From NCBI RefSeq assembly GCF_005885675.1, contig NZ_VANR01000002.1, forward strand, positions 124,001 to 188,000: a DNA stretch of 64,000 bases. The letters are read 5' to 3'. Below, one piece after another: positions 44,311 to 52,896 of this stretch (positions are counted from its first letter, which is position 1; each line of letters starts with the position of its first letter). The position numbers and the translations under genes were made by a program. A model generated the notes under the pieces. It ran no database searches. It saw only the letters and a list, made by a program, of their open reading frames with translations, and was not told the DNA's origin. The DNA comes from Polaribacter aestuariivivens. GTDB taxonomy: Bacteria > Bacteroidota > Bacteroidia > Flavobacteriales > Flavobacteriaceae.

Positions 44311-45582
44311 TTATCTGTTTATAGTTTGTTTTCTATCAGGACCAACAGAAACAATAGATACAGGAACTCCTGTTTCTTTTTCAATAAAAGCAACGTAGTC
44401 TAATAAATTTTGTGGTAATTGGTCAGCAGAAGTCATTTTTGTTAAATCTTCGCTCCAACCTTTAAATTCAGAATAATTTACAGAAACGTTTTCAGGTTCA
44501 ATATTGTATGGTAAATGTGAAATTTCTTCACCTTTATAATTGTAAGATGTACATACTTTTAAAGTATCAAAACCAGAAAGTACATCGCCTTTCATCATCA
44601 TTAATTGGGTAACACCATTTACATCAACTGCATATTTTAATGCAACTAAATCTAACCAACCACATCTTCTTGGTCTACCAGTTGTAGCACCAAATTCGTG
44701 ACCAACTTTAGCCATAGTAGCTCCATCTTCGTCAAATAATTCAGTAGGAAAAGGTCCAGAACCAACTCTTGTTGTATACGCTTTAAAAATTCCAAAAACT
44801 TCACCAATTCTGTTTGGTGCAACTCCTAAGCCTGTACAAGCTCCAGCAGCAGTTGTGTTAGAAGATGTTACAAAAGGATATGTACCAAAGTCGATATCTA
44901 ATAAAGAGCCTTGTGCACCTTCTGCTAAAATTGTTTTTTTATCTTTTATTGCCTGATTTAAAAACTCTTCACTATCAATAAACTGTAGTGTTTTTAATTT
45001 GTCAATTCCTTTTCTAAACTCAGCTTCTAATTCATCTAAGTTATATTCAATTTTTACATCAAAAAACTCTAACATTTTAATATGCTTTTCAGTTAAAGCA
45101 TCATATTTTTCTTTCCAGTTTTCTAACTCTAAATCTCCAACACGCATACCATTTCTACCAGTTTTATCCATATAAGTAGGGCCAATTCCTTTTAAAGTAG
45201 AGCCAATTTTTGCTTTTCCTTTAGAAGTTTCTGAGGCAGCATCTAATAACCTATGTGTTGGTAAAATTAAGTGTGCTTTTCTAGAAATTAATAATTTTGA
45301 TGTATAGTCGATTTTGTGCTTATCTAAATTTTCTAATTCTTTTTTAAAGATAACAGGATCTATAACTACACCATTTCCAACAACATTTAACGCTGTTTTA
45401 TGAAAAATTCCTGAAGGAATTGTGTGTAATACATGCTTATGACCGTCGAAAATTAAAGTATGTCCTGCATTCGGGCCACCTTGAAAACGAGCGATAATAT
45501 CATAGTTTTTTGTTAATACGTCTACAATTTTTCCTTTTCCTTCATCTCCCCATTGTAATCCGAGTAATAAATCTACTGCCAT
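44311..45582 (-). CDS. purA: Adenylosuccinate synthetase
   Basis: The protein (423 aa) joins IMP and aspartate using GTP in the first step from IMP to AMP. It begins MAVDLLLGLQWGDEGKGK, the N-terminal GTP-binding P-loop, and has FQGGPNAGHT, GTTSNT-like VTSSNTTAAGACTGLG, and GRPRRCGWLD. The frame runs upstream to 45615, but the ATG at 45582 gives the canonical N-terminus and length. The fur-like gene lies 54 bp upstream on the same strand, and rel before that, so purA may be in an operon with them. Confidence 0.95.
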   Translation of the reverse strand: MAVDLLLGLQWGDEGKGKIVDVLTKNYDIIARFQGGPNAGHTLIFDGHKHVLHTIPSGIFHKTALNVVGNGVVIDPVIFKKELENLDKHKIDYTSKLLISRKAHLILPTHRLLDAASETSKGKAKIGSTLKGIGPTYMDKTGRNGMRVGDLELENWKEKYDALTEKHIKMLEFFDVKIEYNLDELEAEFRKGIDKLKTLQFIDSEEFLNQAIKDKKTILAEGAQGSLLDIDFGTYPFVTSSNTTAAGACTGLGVAPNRIGEVFGIFKAYTTRVGSGPFPTELFDEDGATMAKVGHEFGATTGRPRRCGWLDLVALKYAVDVNGVTQLMMMKGDVLSGFDTLKVCTSYNYKGEEISHLPYNIEPENVSVNYSEFKGWSEDLTKMTSADQLPQNLLDYVAFIEKETGVPVSIVSVGPDRKQTINR

Positions 45583-45636
45583 TAGTTGTTTAATTTGTTG
45601 ATTGTTTGTTTGCAAGAAATCGTTAAACCTCTTTTT

Positions 45637-46089
45637 TTATTTGTTATTATTTTTTTTTGTTCCGTAGAAATATAGTGAGTGGTTGTGAATATCAATATCA
45701 AAAATATCTTCTATGGTTTTTTTGATAATTTGTATTCTTGGGTCACAAAATTCTTTTACTTCACCAGAATCTGTAAAAATTACGTGGTCATGGTTTTTAT
45801 CGAAATAACTTTTTTCATAACGCGCCATAGATTGTCCATCAAATTGATGTTTTCTTACCAAACCACAATCTAAAAGTAAATCTATAGTATTGTATAAAGT
45901 AGCTCTACTAACTCTATAATTTTTATTTTTCATTTTGATATATAATGATTCTATATCAAAATGTTCTTCTGCCGCATAAATTTCTTGAAGAATCGCAAAA
46001 CGTTCAGGAGTTTTCCTGTGTTTGTTTTCTTCTAAATATGTGGTAAAAACTGTTTTAACTACTTCTTGATTTTCAAGAGAATTACTCAT
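45637..46089 (-). CDS. Fur-family transcriptional regulator without CxxC zinc sites
   Basis: The protein (150 aa) has a winged-helix DNA-binding half ([25 protein letters not shown], then [23 protein letters not shown] as its recognition part) and a dimerisation half with [20 protein letters not shown]. The usual structural zinc site CxxC in HDHLxCxxCG is replaced by FTDSG, so only the histidine/acid-rich regulatory metal site could remain. Members without CxxC are usual in Bacteroidota. Whether it responds to iron, zinc or peroxide cannot be told. It sits between rel and purA. Confidence 0.9.
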   Translation of the reverse strand: MSNSLENQEVVKTVFTTYLEENKHRKTPERFAILQEIYAAEEHFDIESLYIKMKNKNYRVSRATLYNTIDLLLDCGLVRKHQFDGQSMARYEKSYFDKNHDHVIFTDSGEVKEFCDPRIQIIKKTIEDIFDIDIHNHSLYFYGTKKNNNK

Positions 46090-46161
46090 TTTCTTAAAAT
46101 TTTACGAAACAACAAATTTACAGATATTTCTGAATAAATATATGTTTTTTAAAAATGATAT

Positions 46162-48384
46162 TTACAAACTATTAACACGTTCTATTTTTTTGACACCATC
46201 TACCTTTTGAATGCTTTTTATTAGTTTGCTTAATTGTGAGCTATTCTTAACGCTAACACTAATTTTACCATCAAAAACACCTTCATCACCAGTAATATTT
46301 ATACTGTGAATAAAAACATCATTACTGCTGGAAATAATACCAGTTACATTGTTTACAATTCCTTTATTATCTACACCACTTATGTGTAAAATTACTTTAA
46401 AATCTTGCTTTGTGGAGTCAATCCATTTTGCCTGCATAATTCTGTAAGCATAATTAGATTGAAGTGAAATTGCGTTCGGACAATTTTTTTTATGAACTTT
46501 TATACCTTCATTAATGGTTAAAAACCCAAAAACTTTATCTCCAGGAATTGGATTACAGCATTTGGACAGTTTATAATCTAATTTTTCTTCTTCTTTACCA
46601 AAAACTAAAGCATCGTATTTGTGTGTAACTTCTTCAGTATCTATAATTTCTTTTGAGCTAGTATTGTTTCTTCTTAATTTTGTTTTAAAGAAGTTTAAAA
46701 AAGTACTATTTCTTTGAGAAACAAAAGCTTTTAACTGTGTATTATCAATAGCTCCGTTTCCAAATCTAAAAAACAAATCAAAACTGGTTCTTAGCTTAAA
46801 GTATACAACTAATTCGTTTACAATTTTATCATTAAAATTAATTTTTAAATGACGCAATTTTCGCATTAAAATTGCTTTTCCTTCTTCTGCAATTTGTTTT
46901 TCTTCGTCTTTTAATGCTGCTCTAATTTTTGTTTTTGCTCTTGCTGTAATTACAAAATCTAGCCAACGTGCATTGGGTTTGTTGGTAGAGCTTGTAATAA
47001 CTTCAATTTGGTCGCCACTTTTTAAAGTATGGCTTAAAGGAACTAATTTTCCGTTAACTTTTGCACCTCTACATTTTAATCCTACATCTGTATGTATTGA
47101 AAAAGCAAAGTCTAATGCTGAAGCGTCTTTTGGAAGTGATTTTAAATCACCTTTTGGTGTAAAAACATAAATTTCTTTCGAATATAGGTTTAGTTTAAAT
47201 TCTTCAACAAAATCTACTGCATTTAAACTTTGATTCTCCAACGATTCTTTTAAGCGATTTAACCATGCTTCTAAACCACTTTCGTTAGAATTGCCCTGTT
47301 TGTATTTAAAATGTGCTGCATACCCTTTTTCAGCAATTTCATTCATTCTTTCAGAACGAATTTGCACCTCAACCCATTGCGCATCTGGACCTACTACAGT
47401 AATATGCAAAGCTTCATAACCTGTAGATTTTGGTTGCGAAATCCAATCGCGTAAACGAGAAGGATTTGGCTTGAAATAGTCTGTAACTATGGAATAAATT
47501 TTCCAAGCATCAAATTTTTCATCTTTTGAAGTAGGAGTGAAGATAATTCTAATTGCGAATTTATCATAAACTTCATCAAACGTAACATTTTGATTTCGCA
47601 TCTTTCTACGAATAGAATAAATGGATTTGAAACGACCTTTTATATCGTATTTAAATTGCTCTTGATCTAAACCTTGTTTTAATGTATTTGCAAAAGTTTC
47701 TAAATATTTTTGTTGTTCTTCTTTACTTTCTTTTATTTTGGTTACAATGTCTTTAAAAACCTCTGGTTCTGTATATTTTAGCCCTAAATCTTCTAATTCG
47801 GTTTTTATATTATACAAGCCTAACCTATGTGCTAAAGGTGCATAAATATATAGGGTTTCTGAAGCAATTTTAACCTGTTTATGAGCAGGCATTGCATCCA
47901 TTGTTTGCATATTGTGTAACCTGTCTGCAATTTTTATTAAAATAACTCTAACATCATCATGTAATGTTAGGAGCATTTTTCTAAAATTTTCTGCTTGTAT
48001 AGAAGCATCTTGGGCTTTATTTAAACGAGAAATTTTAGTTAATCCATTTACAATTCTGGCAATAGTTTCTCCAAACAATTGCTCCATATCATCAATAGTG
48101 TAATCGGTATCTTCTACAACATCGTGTAAAAGTGCAGCAGCAATTGATGTTGCTCCTAAACCAATTTCCATAGCTACAATTTTAGCTACTGCAATTGGGT
48201 GAAAAATATAGGGTTCGCCAGTTTTTCTGCGTTGCTTGGAGTGTGCGTCTAAAGCAATATCAAAAGCTTTTCTTATAAGCTCTTTATCTTCTTTTGATAA
48301 AACCTCATAAGTACCTTTTAATAAATCTTTATAACGATTTGCAATTTCTTTGTTTTCTTCTTCTATGGTAACATTGTACTCCAT
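46162..48384 (-). CDS. Bifunctional (p)ppGpp synthetase/hydrolase (RelA/SpoT)
   Basis: The protein (740 aa) makes and degrades (p)ppGpp in the stringent response. In order: the HD hydrolase domain with FHPIAVAKI and LLHDVVEDT (active-type HD...ED), the synthetase domain with YDKFAIRIIF, GYEALHITVVGP and VEVQIRS, the TGS domain (YVFTPKGDLKSLPKDASALDFAF in pieces), a conserved Cys segment (LSKCCNPIPGD) and a C-terminal ACT domain. Both catalytic domains keep their key residues, so it is likely a long bifunctional Rel. It lies upstream of the fur-like gene (73 bp). Confidence 0.94.
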   Translation of the reverse strand: MEYNVTIEEENKEIANRYKDLLKGTYEVLSKEDKELIRKAFDIALDAHSKQRRKTGEPYIFHPIAVAKIVAMEIGLGATSIAAALLHDVVEDTDYTIDDMEQLFGETIARIVNGLTKISRLNKAQDASIQAENFRKMLLTLHDDVRVILIKIADRLHNMQTMDAMPAHKQVKIASETLYIYAPLAHRLGLYNIKTELEDLGLKYTEPEVFKDIVTKIKESKEEQQKYLETFANTLKQGLDQEQFKYDIKGRFKSIYSIRRKMRNQNVTFDEVYDKFAIRIIFTPTSKDEKFDAWKIYSIVTDYFKPNPSRLRDWISQPKSTGYEALHITVVGPDAQWVEVQIRSERMNEIAEKGYAAHFKYKQGNSNESGLEAWLNRLKESLENQSLNAVDFVEEFKLNLYSKEIYVFTPKGDLKSLPKDASALDFAFSIHTDVGLKCRGAKVNGKLVPLSHTLKSGDQIEVITSSTNKPNARWLDFVITARAKTKIRAALKDEEKQIAEEGKAILMRKLRHLKINFNDKIVNELVVYFKLRTSFDLFFRFGNGAIDNTQLKAFVSQRNSTFLNFFKTKLRRNNTSSKEIIDTEEVTHKYDALVFGKEEEKLDYKLSKCCNPIPGDKVFGFLTINEGIKVHKKNCPNAISLQSNYAYRIMQAKWIDSTKQDFKVILHISGVDNKGIVNNVTGIISSSNDVFIHSINITGDEGVFDGKISVSVKNSSQLSKLIKSIQKVDGVKKIERVNSL

Positions 48385-48564
48385 AAATTGCTTGTGGTAT
48401 TGTTAACTAATCTAAAGTGAATTTAGCAATAAGAATTTTAATTCACAAGAAATTGAGTTCTAATTTTCAATAAACAGAAATATAAATGCAGTTATAATTT
48501 TTGATTTTAAAAATTGAGTTTTTCTTTTAAAAAAAATAATCTCATGGAAAGAAAAATAGATCAA

Positions 48565-49797
48565 TTATTTTTCTAAATTTTCTATTCTTTTTAACAATGT
48601 AGGGTGAGAATAATACACAAATTCATATAATTTGTGAGGAGTTAAATTGCTTAAACTATTTTTTGAAAGTTTTTTTAATGAATTTATTAAAGGTACTGCA
48701 TCAAATGTTTCTTTGGCAAAATTATCTGCTTGATATTCAAATTTTCGAGAAATAAAGTTCATAATAATTTCTGTAATTTTTGATATAGGCGTGTATAAAA
48801 TTCCAAATGCAATTAACCCAATATGAAAACTTGGTATTGTAACACCTAAAGCTTCTGATAAAAGAGGTGAATTTATAAAAAGTGATAAAATGAATAAGGT
48901 AAATCCTGTAAGTAGGAGAGAAGTGATTAAATTAAAAATGATGTGTTTTTTTTGATAATGCCCAACTTCATGTGCTAAAACTGCTACAATTTCTTGAGTT
49001 TCTAAATCGTTTATTAATGTATCAAAAAGTGTGATTCTTTTTTGAGAACCAAAGCCAGAAAAATAAGCATTTGCTTTTGTAGAGCGTTTTGAGCCGTCAA
49101 TTACAAAAATATTATTTATTTTAAAACCTACTTTTTTTGCATATTTTTCTATTGCAAATTTTAATTCTCCGTCTTCTAGAGGTGTTTGTTTATTGAATAA
49201 AGGAACAATTAATTTTGTGTAAAATAGATTTATAAATATTGAAAAAACACCCATTAAAATCCAAACATAAATCCAAAAGTTTTTACCTGTTTGTTCGTAA
49301 AACCAAATAATTATTGCTAAAACACTTCCACCAATGATAATGGTTATAAGCCAACCTTTTAACTTATCTAACCAAAACGTTTTTTTTGTAGATTTATTAA
49401 AACCAAATTTTTCTTCAATAACAAAGGTTTTGTAGTAAGAGAAAGGTGTTGTTAAAATGTCTGAACCTAACATGATAACACCAAAAAAAATTAGTGCTAT
49501 AATTATAGAGTTGTTGCTATAACTTCTTGCAAAATCATCTACTAATTTAAAGCCATCTGCGAAAAAAAATACCAACGTTAATACAAACGAAAATAGCGAT
49601 GTAATATTAGAAAATTGAGCATTTGTTTTTTTATATGCTTGCGATTTTTTGTATTCTTCAGCATCATAAACATCTGCTAATTTTTCAGGAATTTTATCAT
49701 CAAAATGTTTCTCATTTAAAACATCTAACACTTTATCAATTATAAAATTTATAGTTAAAATGGCTATAAGTATGTAAAAAAGTAATGTTGGAGTCAT
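48565..49797 (-). CDS. M48 metallopeptidase, Ste24/CAAX-protease-like
   Basis: The protein (410 aa) has seven or so membrane helices and the zinc motif LAHEVGHYQKKH (H276, E277, H280), with a third ligand Glu in RKFEYQADNFA near residue 353. The N-terminal half (HFDDKIPEKLADVYDAEEYKKSQAYKK in pieces) matches the peptidase M48 N-terminal region of Ste24 proteins. In bacteria, which do not make CAAX proteins, these enzymes probably handle membrane-protein quality control. It is a single gene downstream of the glucokinase gene on the same strand. Confidence 0.92.
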   Translation of the reverse strand: MTPTLLFYILIAILTINFIIDKVLDVLNEKHFDDKIPEKLADVYDAEEYKKSQAYKKTNAQFSNITSLFSFVLTLVFFFADGFKLVDDFARSYSNNSIIIALIFFGVIMLGSDILTTPFSYYKTFVIEEKFGFNKSTKKTFWLDKLKGWLITIIIGGSVLAIIIWFYEQTGKNFWIYVWILMGVFSIFINLFYTKLIVPLFNKQTPLEDGELKFAIEKYAKKVGFKINNIFVIDGSKRSTKANAYFSGFGSQKRITLFDTLINDLETQEIVAVLAHEVGHYQKKHIIFNLITSLLLTGFTLFILSLFINSPLLSEALGVTIPSFHIGLIAFGILYTPISKITEIIMNFISRKFEYQADNFAKETFDAVPLINSLKKLSKNSLSNLTPHKLYEFVYYSHPTLLKRIENLEK

Positions 49798-49846
49798 TTA
49801 ATTTTTAGTAGATATAATTTCACTATTAGGTGGTGGTAAATATTTG

Positions 49847-50590
49847 TTATTTAAGCTCTTTACTAGCAAACATTGCAGCACCAATAATACCAGCATTGTT
49901 TCTAAATTCAGCAGCTTTTACAGGAACATCTGTAGTTAAATGTTTTTTAAAATCGTCGTATTTTTTACTAATTCCACCACCTAAAACAATTAAACTTGGC
50001 GAATAAACAACTCTTATGTATTCTAATAAAATATCAAATCTTTTTGCCCATTCACCCAGTTTTAAATTTTCTTTTTTTCTTACAGAATCTGCTGTGTAGA
50101 GTTCAATAATTTCTCCATTGGTATGTAACATTTTACCAATTTCTATATTTGGAATTAATTTTCCTTTATAAAATAGTCCAGAGCCAATTCCTGTTCCAAT
50201 AGTTATTACAATTACAACTCCTTTTTCTTTCTTTGCAGCTCCTAAACTAACTTCTGCTAAACCTGCTAAATCTGCATCATTACTAACATAAAAAGGAAGT
50301 TGACACTCTTTTTTAAAAAGTTTATCAACTTTTACATTTAACCATTTAGGACTTAAATTTCCAGAATGAATGCATTTTCCATCAACAATTGTTGTAGGAA
50401 AACTACATCCTACTTCTTTTTTCCACTTAAAATGCTGTATCATTTCTTTTACAACTTTTGCAACAGCCTCTGGAGTGGCTGGTTTTGGTGTTGGAATTCT
50501 GTGTCTTTCTGAAAGTAATTCACCTGTTTTTGTATTTACAATTGCTCCTTTGATTCCTGTTCCACCAATGTCTATTCCTAACATTTTCAT
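49847..50590 (-). CDS. ppgK: Polyphosphate glucokinase, ROK family
   Basis: The protein (247 aa) phosphorylates glucose with polyphosphate or ATP. It starts [15 protein letters not shown], the phosphate-binding loop of ASKHA sugar kinases, and carries the catalytic NDAD ([12 protein letters not shown]), [12 protein letters not shown] and the adenosine motif VLGGGISKK. The CxCGxxGCxE zinc motif of other ROK proteins is absent, as is usual for polyphosphate glucokinases. A second ATG at 50584 would also fit. It lies 3 bp downstream of the SpoU methyltransferase gene, so they are co-transcribed. Confidence 0.88.
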   Translation of the reverse strand: MKMLGIDIGGTGIKGAIVNTKTGELLSERHRIPTPKPATPEAVAKVVKEMIQHFKWKKEVGCSFPTTIVDGKCIHSGNLSPKWLNVKVDKLFKKECQLPFYVSNDADLAGLAEVSLGAAKKEKGVVIVITIGTGIGSGLFYKGKLIPNIEIGKMLHTNGEIIELYTADSVRKKENLKLGEWAKRFDILLEYIRVVYSPSLIVLGGGISKKYDDFKKHLTTDVPVKAAEFRNNAGIIGAAMFASKELK

Positions 50591-50593
50591 ATC

Positions 50594-51391
50594 TTAAATT
50601 TTAAATTCTCTTTGTCTTTTTGCTTCAAATAAAATTATTGCTGCTGAAACAGAAACGTTCATAGAGTCTATTTCACCTTGCATAGGTATATTAATATTTT
50701 GAGTTGCTTTTTCTCGCCAAATATCACTTAAGCCTGTAGCTTCTGTACCAACAACAATTGCAGTAGGTTTTATATAATTTTCCTTATAATATTCGTTTGA
50801 ATTTTGTAGAGTTGCTGCGTATATAGAAATTTCCTTTTCTTGTAGAAAAGTAATAATTTCTTCGGAAGTTCCTATTGCAATTTGATTGGTAAAAACACAA
50901 CCAATGCTAGATCTTATAATGTTTGCGTTGTATAAATCGCTTTTAGGATTGGCAATAAAAACAGCATCTAAATTTGCAGCATCTGCAGTTCTTAACAAAG
51001 CCCCTATATTTCCTGGTTTTTCTATGCTTTCAGCAATGAGAATAAGTGGGTTTTTTGTTTGAAACTTGATGTTTTGTAAAGAAAAATCTTTTGCTTTTAC
51101 TACGGCTATAATGCCTTCTGTAGAGCCTCTATAAGCTAGTTTTTGATATACTTCTTTAGAAATAATTATGCTGTTTGTTTTTCCATTAAAAAGATCTAAA
51201 ACTTCTTTTTTTGTAATAATTTCTTCTACAAAAAGAATGGTTTCAAAATCGTAATTTGCTTTAATTGCTAGAGAAATTTCTCTTTTACCTTCAATTAAAA
51301 ACAATTTTTTCTTTTTACGTTCTTTTGATTTTTCTTGGAGTTTTTGTAGCTCTTTTATGTAAGAATTATGAATGCTGGTAATTTGTTTCAT
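50594..51391 (-). CDS. TrmH/SpoU-family RNA 2'-O-methyltransferase
   Basis: The protein (265 aa) has an N-terminal substrate-binding domain (QKLQEKSKERKKKKLFLIEGKRE in part) and a C-terminal SPOUT knot domain with motif 1 (LIAESIEKPGNIGALLRTADA in part), motif 2 (AIVVGTEATGLSDIWREK in part) and motif 3 (IPMQGEIDSMNVSVSAAIILFE in part). It uses S-adenosylmethionine to methylate a ribose in rRNA or tRNA; the site is not known. It lies 3 bp upstream of the glucokinase gene. No promoter was resolved before it. Confidence 0.9.
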   Translation of the reverse strand: MKQITSIHNSYIKELQKLQEKSKERKKKKLFLIEGKREISLAIKANYDFETILFVEEIITKKEVLDLFNGKTNSIIISKEVYQKLAYRGSTEGIIAVVKAKDFSLQNIKFQTKNPLILIAESIEKPGNIGALLRTADAANLDAVFIANPKSDLYNANIIRSSIGCVFTNQIAIGTSEEIITFLQEKEISIYAATLQNSNEYYKENYIKPTAIVVGTEATGLSDIWREKATQNINIPMQGEIDSMNVSVSAAIILFEAKRQREFKI

Positions 51392-51549
51392 TATTACAAA
51401 TATACCTAATTGTAGGGATAGGATAAAAGCAAATTATTACAATATTTGTAAAGTAAATAAAGTTACTTAAGCTTATATGATTTGAAAAAGAAAAATTTGC
51501 TATGAGAAAGAATTAGTTGACTTTATTTCTCGTTAACTGTTTTTGAAAG

Positions 51550-51578
51550 AAAAAGGCTCGCAATTGCGAGCCTTTTTT
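51550..51578. terminator. Terminator between the methyltransferase and amidohydrolase genes
   Basis: Perfect palindrome with core GGCTCGCAATTGCGAGCC, flanked by A and T runs. It ends the amidohydrolase operon (minus strand), 16 bp past its stop. Confidence 0.9.
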
Positions 51579-51594
51579 AGTAGAAGCAAAGATT

Positions 51595-52893
51595 TTATTT
51601 TGCTTTGTATTTGTTAGCATAACGTTTCCAAAGTGTTGTTTGGTGCGTTTCTAAACTAATATCTCTACCTTGAATAAATGCTTTTGTAATGATATTTGTT
51701 CTCATATCTAAAGCATCTCCTTCAGATATAAAAAGGGTTGCATCTTTACCTACTTCTAAAGTTCCTGTGAAATCTAGAATTCCTAAAATTTTTGCATTGT
51801 TGTGTGTAATTAATTTTAAGGCATCTTCTTTACTTAAACCATGAGCTGCAAAAGTACCTGCATAAAAAGGTAAATTTCTTGAATTCATACGTTCCATTTG
51901 ACCTTCCATACCTAAACCAACTAAAATACCTTTATCGGTTAACGTTTTTGCAATTGTGTATGTGTAGTCGTATGCATCGTCTTCACTGTTAGGGTTTCTA
52001 TGTGGTCTGTCTAAAATTACAGGAACATTATTACTCACTAATAATTCAGAAATATTTTCAGCTCCAACTCCATGAACAATTACTAGGTTATTGATACCTA
52101 GTTTTTTCATTTCTGTAATTGCATCAGTAATTTCTTTTTCTCCACTTACATGAATAAATAATTTCTGATTACCATCAAACAACTCTTTTGTAGCTTCGAA
52201 AGGAAGATTTTTTGGCGTTTTATTACCAGCTAAATAAACTTTAGCATCTGAAAAGTAAGAAATAATTCTATTAACATTTTTTGGATAATTTTTATCTGGT
52301 TTTAATGCAGGATCTTCTCCTAACCACCATCTTCCAGAAGTAAAACTACTAGGCCAGTTCATGTGAATTGCTCCATCTTTTTTTATGGCAGCATCTTCCC
52401 AGTTCCAAGCATCTAATTGCGTTACAGAAGAAGTTCCAGAAATTGTGCCTCCTCTAGGAGTAATTTGAGCCATTAAAACACCATTAGGTCTCATAGACTC
52501 AATTATTTTACTTTCGGCATTATAAGCAATTAAGCTTCTAATATGAGGATTCATAATTCCTATTTCTCTTTGGTCGTCACTCGCTTTTACAGCATCTATT
52601 TCAACCAAACCTAAAGTAGCATTTGCTGCTATAAAGCCAGGATAAATATGTTTTCCTTTGGCATTTATTATTGTTCCTTGTCTTGCAATTTTCATCATTG
52701 CAGAACCTACAAATGTAATTTTACCTTCGTTAAACATAATTAACGAATTTTCAATTACGGTTCCATTTCCTAAGTGTGCTGTTGCTCCTTCAATTGAAAA
52801 TGGCGTAGTTTGTTTATTTGCTGGGGTTTGTTGTGCATTTATATTTCCTATTAAATAGAAAAACAGCAAACTATATATTATTTTTTTCATCAT
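51595..52893 (-). CDS. Secreted amidohydrolase-like protein, metal ligands missing
   Basis: The protein (432 aa) has a signal peptide (IIYSLLFFYLIGNINAQ) and an amidohydrolase/imidazolonepropionase-like layout: IEGATAHLGNGTVIENSLIMFNEGKI at the start, GKHIYPGFIAANATLG where the HxH motif would normally be, and VGKDATLFISEGDAL at the end. Instead of HxH there is AANA, so the main metal site seems lost. It starts 3 bp after the larger amidohydrolase gene and may form a complex with it. ATG at 52893 or 52890 are both possible starts. An enzyme role is doubtful; binding or structural roles are possible. Confidence 0.85.
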   Translation of the reverse strand: MMKKIIYSLLFFYLIGNINAQQTPANKQTTPFSIEGATAHLGNGTVIENSLIMFNEGKITFVGSAMMKIARQGTIINAKGKHIYPGFIAANATLGLVEIDAVKASDDQREIGIMNPHIRSLIAYNAESKIIESMRPNGVLMAQITPRGGTISGTSSVTQLDAWNWEDAAIKKDGAIHMNWPSSFTSGRWWLGEDPALKPDKNYPKNVNRIISYFSDAKVYLAGNKTPKNLPFEATKELFDGNQKLFIHVSGEKEITDAITEMKKLGINNLVIVHGVGAENISELLVSNNVPVILDRPHRNPNSEDDAYDYTYTIAKTLTDKGILVGLGMEGQMERMNSRNLPFYAGTFAAHGLSKEDALKLITHNNAKILGILDFTGTLEVGKDATLFISEGDALDMRTNIITKAFIQGRDISLETHQTTLWKRYANKYKAK

Positions 52894-52896
52894 TTT

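Noticed and set aside
48385..48564. Gene or regulatory RNA between the M48 and rel genes
   Set aside because: AT-rich, no frame, no strong stem; nothing supportable.
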